NCBI GenBank assembly: GCA_005408345.1
Contig: SEMN01000064.1
Span: 496,001-560,000 of the forward strand
Direction: 5' to 3'
Source: Macquaria australasica
Taxonomy: Eukaryota; Chordata; Actinopteri; Centrarchiformes; Percichthyidae
DNA length: 64,000 bases
The position numbers and the translations under genes are program-made. The notes under the pieces are model-generated. The model saw nothing but the letters and a program-made list of their open reading frames with translations. It had not been told where the DNA came from and did not search any database. This document shows positions 48,901 through 58,800 of the stretch, piece after piece; within the stretch, counting starts at the first letter, position 1; every line of letters begins with the position of its first letter.

Positions 48901-49003
48901 AAAATACGGCGAAATGGCAGATGTGTGTAACACGAAGTTAAGTTAGTTTAGTTTACCCGAAAGCTCCTCTTCCCACAACTTTGATCTTCTCATACTTCTC
49001 CAT
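39793..49003 (-). CDS. nek8: NEK8, NIMA-related kinase 8 with RCC1 repeats (complete)
   Basis: Fourteen coding exons join with compatible phases into 2103 bases: 700 residues plus stop (human protein about 692). Residues 4-258 are a serine/threonine kinase: glycine loop GRGAFG at 11-16, catalytic K33, HRD at 126-128 with D128, DFG at 147-149, and VGTPCYISPE in the activation segment. After a basic, poorly conserved linker (about 275-310), the C-terminal part is an RCC1-type propeller with repeated W-G-x-G, F-G-S and CG-x-x-H/F motifs. In vertebrates NEK8 (NPHP9) works in the inversin compartment of the primary cilium. Its loss gives kidney cysts and laterality defects. The start ATG has a strong context (G at -3 and +4). 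No catalytic residue is missing and no frame is broken. Confidence 0.97.
41153..41177. repeat. (TG)12 microsatellite
   Basis: A TG run in the last intron of nek8. Confidence 0.9.
41404..41556 (-). CDS. nek8: nek8 coding exon 13
   Basis: It encodes residues 584-634, ERGQCFTFGSNQHGQMGCSS to AACGDAFTLAIGS. The acceptor is TTGTCTAG|AAAG and the donor TCTG|GTGAGT. The alternative acceptor five bases on would break the length match to the human protein. Confidence 0.93.
41955..42118 (-). CDS. nek8: nek8 coding exon 12
   Basis: It encodes residues 529-583, RFNKLGLDKITAGEEPNPSN to GTAHSVAVT. The acceptor is TGGTCAG|GTTC and the donor TTACAG|GTAAAA. Confidence 0.94.
42670..42820 (-). CDS. nek8: nek8 coding exon 11
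   Basis: It encodes residues 479-528, GRLGLGTQDTHNSPQQVCLP to IVACGSN. The acceptor TCTGGAAG|GTCG has a poor pyrimidine tract, but the phase and protein match are exact. The donor is AACAG|GTAGTT. Confidence 0.92.
42979..43096 (-). CDS. nek8: nek8 coding exon 10
   Basis: It encodes residues 440-478, PKIVEALLGYELVQVSCGAS to FAWGRGDN. The acceptor is TACTCAG|CCC and the donor AATG|GTATAA. Confidence 0.94.
43503..43806. mobile_element. MITE-like element in nek8 intron 9
   Basis: The ends ACTCAGTTGCCAGTTTATTA and the reverse complement of TAATAAAATGGCAACTGAGT pair with few mismatches. An inner 21-base segment at 43546-43566 is perfectly repeated in inverted orientation at 43743-43763. No coding capacity. 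Confidence 0.7.
43864..43940 (-). CDS. nek8: nek8 coding exon 9
   Basis: It encodes residues 414-439, DRGIIMTFGSGSNGCLGHGN and following, a typical RCC1 repeat. It was too short to stand out as an open frame. The acceptor is TTTGCAG|ACAGG and the donor CACAG|GTACG. Confidence 0.92.
44468..44615 (-). CDS. nek8: nek8 coding exon 8
   Basis: It encodes residues 365-413, APSVGSGEASLPGVVEQMQP to LFTTCMT. It includes QFISRFLEGQSGVTIK, which is strongly conserved in NEK8. The acceptor is GTCACAG|GCG and the donor ACAG|GTTGG. Confidence 0.94.
45211..45236 (-). promoter_or_regulatory. Perfect hairpin over nek8 exon 7 5' splice site
   Basis: GGTCTGTGTAA and TTACACAGACC are perfect reverse complements (11 bp) around a 4-base loop. 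The stem starts at the last base of exon 7 and covers the donor GTCTGT and the alternative GTAAAC. Confidence 0.55.
45236..45420 (-). CDS. nek8: nek8 coding exon 7 (first RCC1 blade)
   Basis: It encodes residues 303-364, including SSVYTWGSGISAPLRLPMLN and ending GRLITWE. The acceptor is TTAAACAG|ACGG. The end is set at GAG|GTCTGT because this rejoins E to APS as in the human protein. A second in-frame donor (GTAAAC) six bases further would add Val-Cys. Both donors lie in a hairpin. Confidence 0.88.
45523..45602 (-). CDS. nek8: nek8 coding exon 6 (linker)
   Basis: This 80-bp exon encodes the low-conservation, basic linker between the kinase and RCC1 parts (residues 276-302). It is supported by the phases on both sides (AG|G and AGAG|GTCAGG) rather than by strong similarity. 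Confidence 0.85.
45713..45921 (-). CDS. nek8: nek8 coding exon 5 (kinase C-lobe end)
   Basis: It encodes residues 207-275, NLPALVLKIMSGTFAPISDR to NVKMR. The acceptor is CTTTCAG|AAT and the donor CGCAG|GTAGTG. Confidence 0.95.
46392..46523 (-). CDS. nek8: nek8 coding exon 4 (activation segment)
   Basis: It encodes residues 163-206, VVGTPCYISPELCEGKPYNQ to RAFEAA. It is phase 0 at both ends. The donor GCT|GTACAT is a weak match to the consensus, but it rejoins exactly to exon 5 (NLPALV). Confidence 0.93.
46640..46872 (-). CDS. nek8: nek8 coding exon 3 (HRD and DFG motifs)
   Basis: It encodes residues 85-162, with LILHRDLKTQNILL (D128) and KIGDFGISK (D147). The acceptor is CACGCAG|GTGG. The donor ACA|GTGAGT ends in phase 0. 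Confidence 0.95.
47361..47566 (-). CDS. nek8: nek8 coding exon 2
   Basis: It encodes residues 16-84, with the VILKEIPVEQMSRDERLAAQ segment holding catalytic K33 and the alpha-C helix, ending MEYAP. The acceptor is CTGTCAG|GATC and the donor CCAG|GTAAG. Confidence 0.95.
48240..48380. repeat. Degraded TACTCAAGT-type fragment in nek8 intron 1
   Basis: TGGAGAAAGTACAAAATTAC, AAGTACTGAAAAGTACC and TATACTTTTTCCACC resemble the repeat at 1968-2425. Confidence 0.4.
48957..49003 (-). CDS. nek8: nek8 coding exon 1
   Basis: It encodes MEKYEKIKVVGRGAF plus GG of codon 16, which is the kinase glycine-rich loop. The donor is TTTCGG|GTAAAC. Confidence 0.94.
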
Positions 49004-49110
49004 CGCTGCTCCCAAACGCCTCTGCCGTTTCCAGGCAACCCGTCCCTACAGCACTACAGGAAGCAGCGAGGGACAAAACAGGCGAAGGAAGAACTCTCCT
49101 AAAAACTGTT
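49004..49110 (-). promoter_or_regulatory. nek8: nek8 proximal promoter / 5' UTR
   Basis: It lies immediately upstream of the nek8 start codon and has no TATA box. It contains an X-box-like site at 49027-49039. Ciliary genes are commonly driven by RFX factors through such a site close to the start. Confidence 0.5.
49027..49039 (-). promoter_or_regulatory. RFX X-box-like motif
   Basis: Minus-strand GTTGCC-T-GGAAAC is an imperfect palindrome. It fits the RYYNYY-N(1-3)-RRNRRC X-box pattern and its first half is a perfect GTTGCC. It lies 24 bp upstream of the nek8 ATG. RFX factors regulate ciliary genes through such sites; binding here is inferred. Confidence 0.5.
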
Positions 49111-51294
49111 AAAGGACGCTCACAGAGGTTATGGTGATGAGTGCTGTTGGTGAAACACATTTTAATACATGTTTGCAGCCACAGAGGACGAGATTTAGAC
49201 AGTGTGACGGTGAGCCAACATGCTCAATACCAGGACCCTGAAACTGAAGCAGCTAAATGGAATTCAGCCATTTAGCTCATCATTAATTTAACTATTCACA
49301 CCTGTGCTTTTCCTACAGTGACAAGTCAAAATGTCTGCTTTGAAAAAGGCCTCACAAAATATAGTCCTAAATATAGTTACATTTTTGCGGTATATTTACT
49401 CCTGTAATAGTTTAGTAATAGTAATTCCGAGTAGGCTCTAAATGTGATAACAATCAGAAAATGTATAGTGGTACAGCTGCAGTGAACACTGAACAAAGCA
49501 AATAAATCAGAAAAGAATAATAGTGAGTAATATGGCTTTGTTTCTCTTCTTAATTTTGTAATTTTCACTTTTTCCTCTAATAGTAATCTAGTTTGAAGTC
49601 TGTCTTCCAAGTTTTTCAAAGCAAGTTTTCAAACCAATACTGTCTCCTTTCTAACAAGGGATTTTAGGTTACAAACCAAATCACTGCTTTTGTTACAGTG
49701 CATTTTGTGTGATTTTATTTGTACTGACATGTCTAAAATGTCTTATGGGCATATACAGTGTTGTCTAACAATTGTGCCAGGAAACAAATTAAGTGAAGTG
49801 AAAACTGAAATGGAGACAGGGAGGCAGTGAGAGAAACACTGAGACAGATATGACTAGTGTAGCGTCTTGAACATGGACTTCAGATACTGTAGTATTACAT
49901 CCAGACGTCTGGTGATTATAAAGCGCCTTCCCCTTGTCTGAGATAAGCAGGAAGGAGGCTGCATGAGCACTGTTTCCCCTCTCTGCCACGATGGGGATAA
50001 TACATGCTTTGTGCTGTGACAAAGCCTGCTCTGTGTTGTGCTGAAGTACATACCTCCACTATTATCATCAATCTGAAATAATGATATATCACCACAAACA
50101 GTGATCTTCATGTAATTGAACCTTTTCTCTACAATTTGCAGTTTTTTAAATGAAGTTAGGTGGAGGTAAGATAGGTGAGTAGGTGGATTGACAAACAATA
50201 GTTTGCTCTTTCTCAGGGATATAATATCTTAACAAAGCCTAAAGGAGCCCTGAAGTATATACGCCACTGCTCAGACCAGCTTAGTGACATATTTGGCCTG
50301 TCTTCTGTCAGCAGGAGACCTGTCTCCAGATGAAACAGTCAATGTCCAGGAATGCATTGCGTAGGATAGTGAAACAGATGCTAAACCCCAGGTATGAACC
50401 GGCGCCTGAGGAGCCATTAATCTTTGGAGATTTCTTAAGACATGACAGGAAGTTATGGGTGAGGTTGTTTCGTCACAGCGATGCTTTCACCTCTTTCTCT
50501 CACCTGTAACAGATAGGCCTTTCGAACACAAGAAATTATGACATTTCACAGTAGAATAAGCACAGGTGTAAATAATACAATTAATGAGGGAGGGCTGAAA
50601 CGTTAACGTATGTAGTAACACCTGTGCTTTTATGACATGTCAAAATGTCTCATGTAAAAAAGGCTTATTGACGTGTGTCTTTGAGTTGATTTCTGACCAA
50701 CAACTGAAACTGATTTTTAGCAAAAAAAATATTTATAAGCATGTCCAATGCATTACTATCTCAAATAAAAATAATAAATTGCTTCTAAAAACCCACTTTC
50801 ATCCAATGGCTTTCTTATAATTTTATTTTTACTCACTAAGATGTGTGCATGCTTGTATATATGTATATATCTATGTGTATGTGTGTGAACATATTTATAT
50901 GAATATTTGCATGTGTGTGTATATTGGTATTTTATTTTATTTTCTCTTGCTATTTAAGTTTTCCACTGTTCACTTGATGTTCCTTGTTTTGTTTTTTCTT
51001 GTTTTACAGTATGTTTGTTTTTTGTAATTGTTGACAAAACATGACAAATTGGAGGGTTACGAATGCAGTATGGACATAATCAATAATTCTAATCAGTGTC
51101 AATAAAGTATTTAAAAAAGAAGACATTATAAATTACCATTAATCCACACTTTTCTAGAATCTACAACAGAAAAAGTGCCATTTCACTGCCCGAGAATTAA
51201 CTTGAATCTTCCTCTGACCAAGACAGACCTATTTTTGTTTTGTTATTTGTGTTGCACTTGCTGGAAATCAATTAACCCCTAGATTTTGTCTTTA

Positions 51295-51330
51295 CCCCCC
51301 CCCCCCCCCACACACACACACACACACACA
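51295..51330. repeat. C-run plus (CA)n simple repeat
   Basis: About 15 C followed by about ten CA units. Confidence 0.95.
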
Positions 51331-52398
51331 GATCAATATGGTTCAGTGCTGAGCCAAGCACAAAGATTCCCAGTTTTCTGTGGCCTGTGTGCAACAACAA
51401 TAACAACAACTACAGTATGAAACCTTTTGCATCTGCTGTCAAAAAACCCTGCGCTGTTTAAGCTGTGAGGAATTGCAGGTTTCTGTGATAAGACTATGAG
51501 AGCAAAAGCCTCTCACATTCTCTCACACTACAGCAAAATAACCATGGTGAAGCAACCAGGAAACACAAGAAATGGTATTAAGTTACATTTCTCTCTCTAA
51601 CAGCAGGGTGTTCTGTCACAGAGAGCCCTGTACTCAGTGGATAAGTAAATTAATTATATGGTTCATGTTTCATGCTTGAAGTTTCATACTCAGACAACAC
51701 TGATGACACATATTCAGTCCTCTTTTTCTCTTTTGTTTCTCTCTCTCAGACATATAATTAAATTAATTTAAATCATTACTGGAGAGCTGTGTAACTGGAC
51801 TGTTTGGGAATCGCTTTATGAAAGGAATTGCAGTTTCATTAATCACAGGAAATTTTCTAGCACATCTCAACAATCGCTGCCCCAGAGAGGTGGGACTTCC
51901 TGGAGGTTTTTGGAGAGAGAGAGAGATGCCCCCAAGTGGTTTGATGAGCCACTGAACTGAAAAACAGAATCTGTCTGTAAGAGATGCTTGTTCTTCACAT
52001 GAGGTTTTGCTGCCATCTAGTGGTGTATTTTTATACTGTAGTCTATGCTCTGTATGATGTTGTCTTTCTGAATATACTGTAGGGGGCAGACTCAATTTTT
52101 TGTTCACACAGTCAGCACAACAGAAGTCAATGTGAACTAAACTGTGGATCACTTTTAATTGCTTTGACACAAAATGCATTCAATGACCACATCTTTGACT
52201 TAACCACCACCAAAACTATTTATACTCCATTTTGCACATGTTTACATACTATTGTCAAAACTGTTAAATTTATGATCAAAACCTAATATATCACAAAACT
52301 ACTGTAAATTAGACAGCAATTTGCTACGTCTAAAAATAATTTAAAAAATGCATTAACTCCTAATTGGGACATACAAAAGTGAGCACCTATTTCAATCA

Positions 52399-52930
52399 GT
52401 GATGACCTCTATGAAAGACTTGTGCCAGGTGAGGAAAGGAGGCAGAATCCAGAAAGTTTTTGTTTTTGTTTGGGACTATGTGGTGTTTCACCGTTCTCTT
52501 CCACTCACAGAGCGGTGTATGGCCCATGCCATGATGGTGTCACTTTTCCTTCCACCTTACTCTCCACTCCTCAGCACAGAGGAAATCTTTTCCTCATGGA
52601 GTGGAAAGTTTATGACCAGCCACATGATCAGATATCCCTCTTGGACACAATGAATGCTTCATACCTGGACATATCTGCAGAAGATTGCCAGGGATGGATC
52701 AGATATGCAAAAAGATTCTTTGCCAGGTGGATTAGAGAGAACAGAAGGTGTGATGTGGATGAAAACTTGTCACCAAATTCGGAAGGCAGGGTTGGCTAGC
52801 ACCGTTGTATTTCTATATATGTACCTCTCCTATACAAGTATAGTTTTGTACTACATTAATGGAGTTACTCAAGTTTCATTTTGTTTCTCTTGGAATTACT
52901 GTGTGCAAAAATGGCAAACAAATAAAGCCC
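52399..52930 (+). pseudogene. Frameshifted IS630/Tc1-like DDE transposase fragment
   Basis: One frame (about 52462-52598) reads like the end of a DDE_3-type domain: a WDxxxFHRS segment followed by FLPPYSPLL and a TEEIFSSW stretch, matching the usual LPPYSPxLNPIE block. Translation then continues in another frame (about 52598-52799) with a WKVYD segment and QGWIRYAKRFFARWI plus CDVDE, as in transposase C-termini common in fish genomes. The frame change, the lost N-terminal two thirds and the absence of clear terminal repeats mark it as dead. AATAAA occurs at 52921-52926. Confidence 0.7.
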
Positions 52931-54657
52931 ATTGAAGCATATTGCAGCATGTCTGGTTCATTTCTGTGACATTTAGGTAGCCCAATCCATGCAATAAAGT
53001 GGTGACGTTATTTTTGTTGTAATGGGATCTTGGTTCATGCTACATAAATAAATAAAGATACATTTACAAAGACAAGAGTGACACATTGTAATGGTACATG
53101 TTGTTGTTGATCTTTATGGTCAATATATAATGAGTGACAAAGTGTTACAATTGGCAGACAAATGTTGTCATGGAAAAAGAGTTGATGATGTGTGTGAAGT
53201 GTTTTGGTTGCATTACTGCATTTTGGATGTTTGGTTGTGCTGAGCTGCAAGTCGGTAAAGAGAGCTGTGTGAAGAGTTTTAAAACTCAGTGTAATGAAAT
53301 GTTTGTTACCAATTATTTTTAAAAAAACCTGTAACACTGCAGCTTATTTTTAAGTATTCTTTGGGTTTTTTGGCCTTTATTTGACAGTAGAGGTTAAGCA
53401 GAGAGTTGAGATGCAACAGGAAATAAGGGGCAAGAGGGGGTTGGGTGACATGCAACAAAGATCCCTGGCTAGAATCGCACTACTAACTACTCCTCCACCC
53501 CAAAGATAAAAATAAAAAAAAGACATACATTATTACAATTTGTGCAAAAAATATGCTGAAACCAAAGGTGCAGTCACCATAAAATAAATGAAGTAACTGA
53601 TGCACAGTGAAAATGCAGTGAGGATAATGAAACAAAGATGTTAGCAGTGTTACTAAAGGGCTTAAATTCATTCAGAGTTAATTGGACTCAATATTTCTGT
53701 TGTATAACTCCATATCAGACACTGTCCTTTTTGATTTATCTGTATTTTGTTATAGCACATTGAATGAATTAGTAAATGTGGAACAGATGTGAGAAGGCAA
53801 CATATGAGCAAAGGACATTTCATTTTAAAGGAAAGAAGACAAACACGCATCAGTTATGAATAAGAAAATAACAATAAGTACATGTACAGATAGGATTTAA
53901 GAAGTTGTGAATAAACTGAAAACCCTTTAGCAGGTAAAGAAAAGTGAACTCCTCGTGTGTGGGTTTATATTTCACACAGGCAGCCATTGGGGCAGGCGGT
54001 ATTGTGTGTAAGTGTGACGCTATTCCTGATGAGTTTTACTCAGCTCACTTCCTTTTTCCCCCACTGGGCTGCAGCGAGGCCAGCTGTGGGGAATGAGAGC
54101 CACACTGTGTTTATGGAAAGAGTTATGGCCAAGGAAGGAGGGCGTTAGTGTTGGGCCGCCTGTTTAACATACCAGATTTACATTGTTAGGCTCTAAACAT
54201 AACAAAGATGTGTATGGTTATATCATCTATATTTACAGTAACAGCACTTACTGCTGACATTGCCACACGTTTACCTGAATAAAAATCTAATTTTGTATTC
54301 AGTCATGTAATGTGTGTAATGTATTGAAGCCACTATGCTCACTATGAATTCCCCTAAAATATCACAAAGGTCCAAGTGAAGGAAAATTAAAGAGGACCTA
54401 AGATTGGCCTTTAGGGTACACCACAGGCCCTCACCTCCCAACTTCAACAGTGCAGAAGACCAAGAAAGGAGAAAAACCAATCAAGAGCCTTATTCTTAAT
54501 GCAAACCCACTATTAGATTGAAATAATGTAAGGCCCAGAGCCCCACATGGGCCCCAAAGCTCAAACAAACGCATACCTTAACCCAAGTGAATGCTGTCTC
54601 CCTTTGTCTTCAATGTCCTGTATACTAAATGATCATGTCTGTCAGGTATTTACACAC

Positions 54658-54880
54658 AGTGGAGGAGAGTAACTAAGTACTTGTTTACTGTACTTAAGGA
54701 CAGATCTGAGGTATTGGTACTTTACATAAGTATTTCCATTTTATGCTACTTTATACTTCTACTTCACTACATTTCAAAAGGAAACATACTTTTTTACTCC
54801 ACTAGATTTATTTTACAGCTGTAATTACTAGTTACTTTGAGGATTAAGATTTTTGAAATAAGCTCCACCTCAACCAACTG
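54658..54880 (+). repeat. TACTCAAGT-type repeat
   Basis: GTGGAGGAGAGTAACTAAGT, TACTTCACTACATTTC and TTTTTTACTCCACTAGATTT. Confidence 0.6.
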
Positions 54881-55300
54881 TTCCAAATACCAAAACGCAA
54901 AAACGTGGACAATGGCTTATAAATCATTAGTTAACCTTTTAGGCTAGCAATAAAAGAAACACGAGATCATTATTAGAGCTAGTATTGTTGTTTTTATTAA
55001 TATATTAAGAGGCAAAGAGAAGGGGCCTTTACGCACAGTGCGTATTGTGCGCACCGTAGCCATAAACGTTATCACAATGCAGCTATTTAATACATGTGTA
55101 ATTGTGTATCGACCTTTTCCTCATGCTTACCCAAAAGCTTTAAGCCGCCCCGCTCTGTGATTTCGTTTCTTGCGTAACATGATCGCAGCCTCGGCCCCTC
55201 CTTGTTTCTATGGTTAAAGGGTGCAGCAGGAGCACCACTCCTCCCGTCATTCTGCACAGACAGGCGGGGCTGAGAGCGGAGGCACATAACATTACAGGAC

Positions 55301-55665
55301 GCTGCGTGAAGACAAACACCGTCGCACTGGAATGAGCTGTTATGGGAATCCCCTCCAAGCGTTTCTCTTCAGGATCGAGACGCTGAAAACGTGAGAATTA
55401 AACGGCTGCAGCATTACTCGGACATCAGCGCTGCGGAGAGAAAACGTGGAAAAATAAAAAACAGAGGCTCATCTCCTGCAGACTCTTGTCCTGGAGAGCA
55501 TTCCCATCACATACCGTGCATATCTGTCCATCACCGGGCAGAGGAGACGTTGACAGGAGCGTGAAAAAGCCAACAGCGGGAAAAGGACGAAGGGAGGTAG
55601 CCGAGCTATAGACAATAAGAGCAAGCGTCCAGAGACCGAAGGAGAGCAGGGGTGGGGAGGAGAGG
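55301..55665 (+). promoter_or_regulatory. tlcd1: Likely tlcd1 promoter and 5' UTR
   Basis: This is a GC/CpG-richer, purine-rich stretch directly upstream of the tlcd1 start codon, with no repeats. The exact transcription start is not visible. The ATG context (A at -3, G at +4) is strong. Confidence 0.4.
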
Positions 55666-55871
55666 ATGGACGCCCTGGTTGCTGTGCTGAAGAGTCACCC
55701 AGGCCCGTCAGTGCTGGCGTGCTCTCTGCTTTTCAGGGTGGTCCACCGGTTGCTGCAAAGGTTGCATGTGCCCAAAGCGGTGAAGGAGAATGACTTCCGC
55801 TCCTGGAAGTGGAGGAACCTCTCTGTCTCAATGGTGCACTCCCTGCTAACTGGGACATGGGCCCTGACCTG
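55666..55871 (+). CDS. tlcd1: tlcd1 coding exon 1
   Basis: It encodes residues 1-68 plus TG of codon 69, with an N-terminal hydrophobic segment and the RSWKWRNLSVSMVHSLLTG block typical of TLCD proteins. The donor is ACCTG|GTAAGT. Confidence 0.9.
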
Positions 55872-58800
55872 GTAAGTTTCCATCCAAACATCTGTTTGTC
55901 CACCCATCCACACTGGGACACCATTGTCTATTCACAGTCCGCATGATGTGTTATGTGTGGGACTGTGCCTGCAGCAGTGACAGTCTGTGGCAGCCAGGAG
56001 AAGAAGGGCATGTTCAGGCAGGGTGAGGGACGGGGGAGACAATGGCATTTTTAAGTGGGGAGGGAAATGCCAGTGTACAGTATGAACCACACAAAAGCTC
56101 TTATTGCTGTTTGCTTTTACTGGTGAATTTGTGTGTGGCTCAGAGGTTTTGTAAAGAGACAAATCTTTTCAAACTCACATTCAGCCAACAGTCAGGGCTA
56201 CTCAAGCGTCAGACTGCAGATATATCAACTTGAAAAACCTGCTGGCCAAACGATTCTTGTGAAAGCATCATGAGAAACTATTCTTTGGGGCGGGGACGAG
56301 CTTGTGACTCATCTTTTAACATTAAGATGTGGTACCAAGGTCAAATCTTTTAAGCTTTCTGCACTCTCACTTAACTATTGCCACATTTAATATGTGACAG
56401 TACGAATTAGCAATGTTTGAGAGTTTCTGCGGAGGTGAAAGAAGGAAGTTTTCACATTCAACAAGTAGGTTTTTGTGCAGTCAAGCAGTGCCAAGGAGAC
56501 ATGTCACATTAAGACTATAGGTCATTTATTAACAATAATTCTGTCATGGTGTGTTTATACAGGGAGGGGACACACAGAGAAACCTTTGCTGTTTGAGGTG
56601 TGCCAAACAGCAGCCAGAAGTGACAAAGAATAATGCAAAATCAGAGTCTATTTTAGAGAAGAATGGTATTTTTTTTTAGATATATAGACACAGATAGAAA
56701 ATAGATAGTAAATAGCATTAAAATTAAACTATAAAACAGTAATAGCCCTATTTTACAACTACTAAAAGGAGGGTTTTAATTAATCAGGGGGTTAAAAAAG
56801 CCGTAACACCTGATATTAATGTCTCTGCTTAGTCAGGCTTTTCTCTCCAGGAGTGAACCCTTGTATGTCTGAGTGAGGCGAATACAGACCCATCTATCCA
56901 TAACATGTGTCCCTCTCCAGTGTGGTGGTTTGGCCAGAGACGTTGAGCAACCTCCACTCTTACCACACCCCTCTGTCCTACCTGCTCGTCTGCGTCTCAA
57001 CAGGTCAGTGAACGAACAAGTAAAACTGCAAAGTTGGGTTTTTGTATCTAAATGAAGATGCTCGTTTTTGTTTTTGGTACGGAGTTTGTATGTGTTTGTG
57101 AACTTTTCTGAGAAAATTCTTTGCCGTACTGTTTAATATAGGGCTGCAACAAAGGGTTACATTCATTATAGATTGATTTGGCGATAATGTTCTGGATTCA
57201 TCAATTAATCATTTTGTCTATAAAATGTCAGATAGTGCAACGTGTCTTATAATTTCACACAGCCCAAGGTAATGCCCTATTATGTCTCACATGACTCAAA
57301 GATATATCATTTATGGCAAAGAAAAGGATCAAATCTTCCCATTTGAGAAGCTGAAAGCAGCAAATATTTGGCATTTTTGCTTAAAGAATGACTACAACGA
57401 TTATTTGATTATCAAATTAGTTGCAGACTAATTTTCGGTCAATCGACTAATCATTGCAGTTCTAGTTTAATGCATGAGAGGGACATGTGGGAGAGGTGTT
57501 GATTGACGGTATTTTCTCTTCCACCCTTCAACTGAACTTAACCTTCCTGTCCTGAGGCGTAAAACTGTCACTTTTTCAATTTCTGCTTTTCAGAGAAGCA
57601 AAAAAAAGAGCCGCCTCTCTCACCTGACTCACAGAACAGACGAAAGGGCGTTTCCTGTAAATCACCATGGACACCAAAGATAATCCCCTAAGGACTCGGT
57701 GGTCTGTTTGAGTTGTACTGTATGTGGTTAGGTCTTATGTGCATCTTTGTGTCACCATGAAGACACAAATCTGTGGAGATCTGTCTTAACAACCGCAAAC
57801 AGCTATTATCTCCACTGAGGCCAGCCACACCAGATACTGGATGTTCTTTAACGTAGGGGGCTGGTGGTCGTGTGTCTCGCTAGCCACAGCGTGCCAGTCA
57901 AACAGACCTCCAGCCAAATGAGGCCTAAACAGTTTAGTTGTCAGATTAGTTCAACAAACATTAACTCTTAATGTCTCTCGATGAGCCTCTGATTAACAAC
58001 AAGTGACACAAGGGAAATCTTGCATTGTAATGTCAGATATGTTCAGCATTATCTTGTAAAAAAGTTGATCTTTAGGAACAAGTAGTTAGTAACATAAACA
58101 AAACAACTGATGACACGTTGTTTGAATACTAAACTGATGCAAATATTAGGTAACAAAAAGTAAATGTTTGTGAAATCTATTTCACAAATAATACACGTGA
58201 AAAAACCCACCCGTGAAATCAAAACTTCTGTTATTTTGGACAAAACATGTTGAAAACCCTCATTCTTTATGATTAATTACTTGTTATTATATTAATTTTT
58301 ATGGTGTAGTGAGGTGAAGCATTAAAACCACACACTCTGTGGTTGGAAATCACACATTTGTCTGGTTTATCGAGTCACACCTGTCTGGTTGACAGTGCCA
58401 GCGCCACCTGACCGCATCACCTGCACTCCCTTTACCTGCATGGTTTGGTTGATGACATTGTCACTTCAGTGAGTTAAACCAGCTTTACTGTACAAAACCA
58501 GCAATAGCTTATCTGTTATCTTTTCTTTCCTGTTCAAGCTGAATAAATATTTGTATTCAAGGCTCATACACCCAAAGATGCCCAGTCTACACGGTCTCAC
58601 AGGACACTACTTACATTACATACAGAGGCAAGAGAAAACACATGCTGCCGTACGCTTATGTGTCAAAACACACATCAGATATAAACCTAACAAATTAAGC
58701 GAGCTACAATAAATGAAACACCTTGTATGTGTAAATGTACTGTAATCTACATCCATATGTCATGACAGGAAAATATAAAATGCATTTTATTCTCAACCTC

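Larger units (their letters stand above)
49111..55300. other. nek8-tlcd1 head-to-head intergenic region
   Basis: About 6.6 kb separates the two start codons. No complete gene is seen. Contents are an A/T-rich stretch with an AATAAA near 51102 that may be a retroelement tail (50840-51120), a C/CA simple repeat (51295-51330), a transposase remnant (52399-52930) and a TACTCAAGT-type repeat (54658-54880). Confidence 0.7.

Noticed and set aside
48629..48901. Plus-strand open frame of 90 codons in nek8 intron 1
   Set aside because: No family resemblance, no start context or splice support; such frames are expected by chance.
50840..51120. LINE 3' tail with AATAAA
   Set aside because: The A/T-rich composition and AATAAA are suggestive, but no reverse-transcriptase sequence or tail repeat is seen, so it was not called as an element.
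53035..53337. Minus-strand open frame of 100 codons downstream of the transposase remnant
   Set aside because: No domain resemblance; the stretch may be decayed transposon flank but not a gene.
49004..55665. Shared bidirectional promoter for nek8 and tlcd1
   Set aside because: The start codons are about 6.7 kb apart with repeats and a transposase remnant between, so two separate promoters are more likely in this genome.
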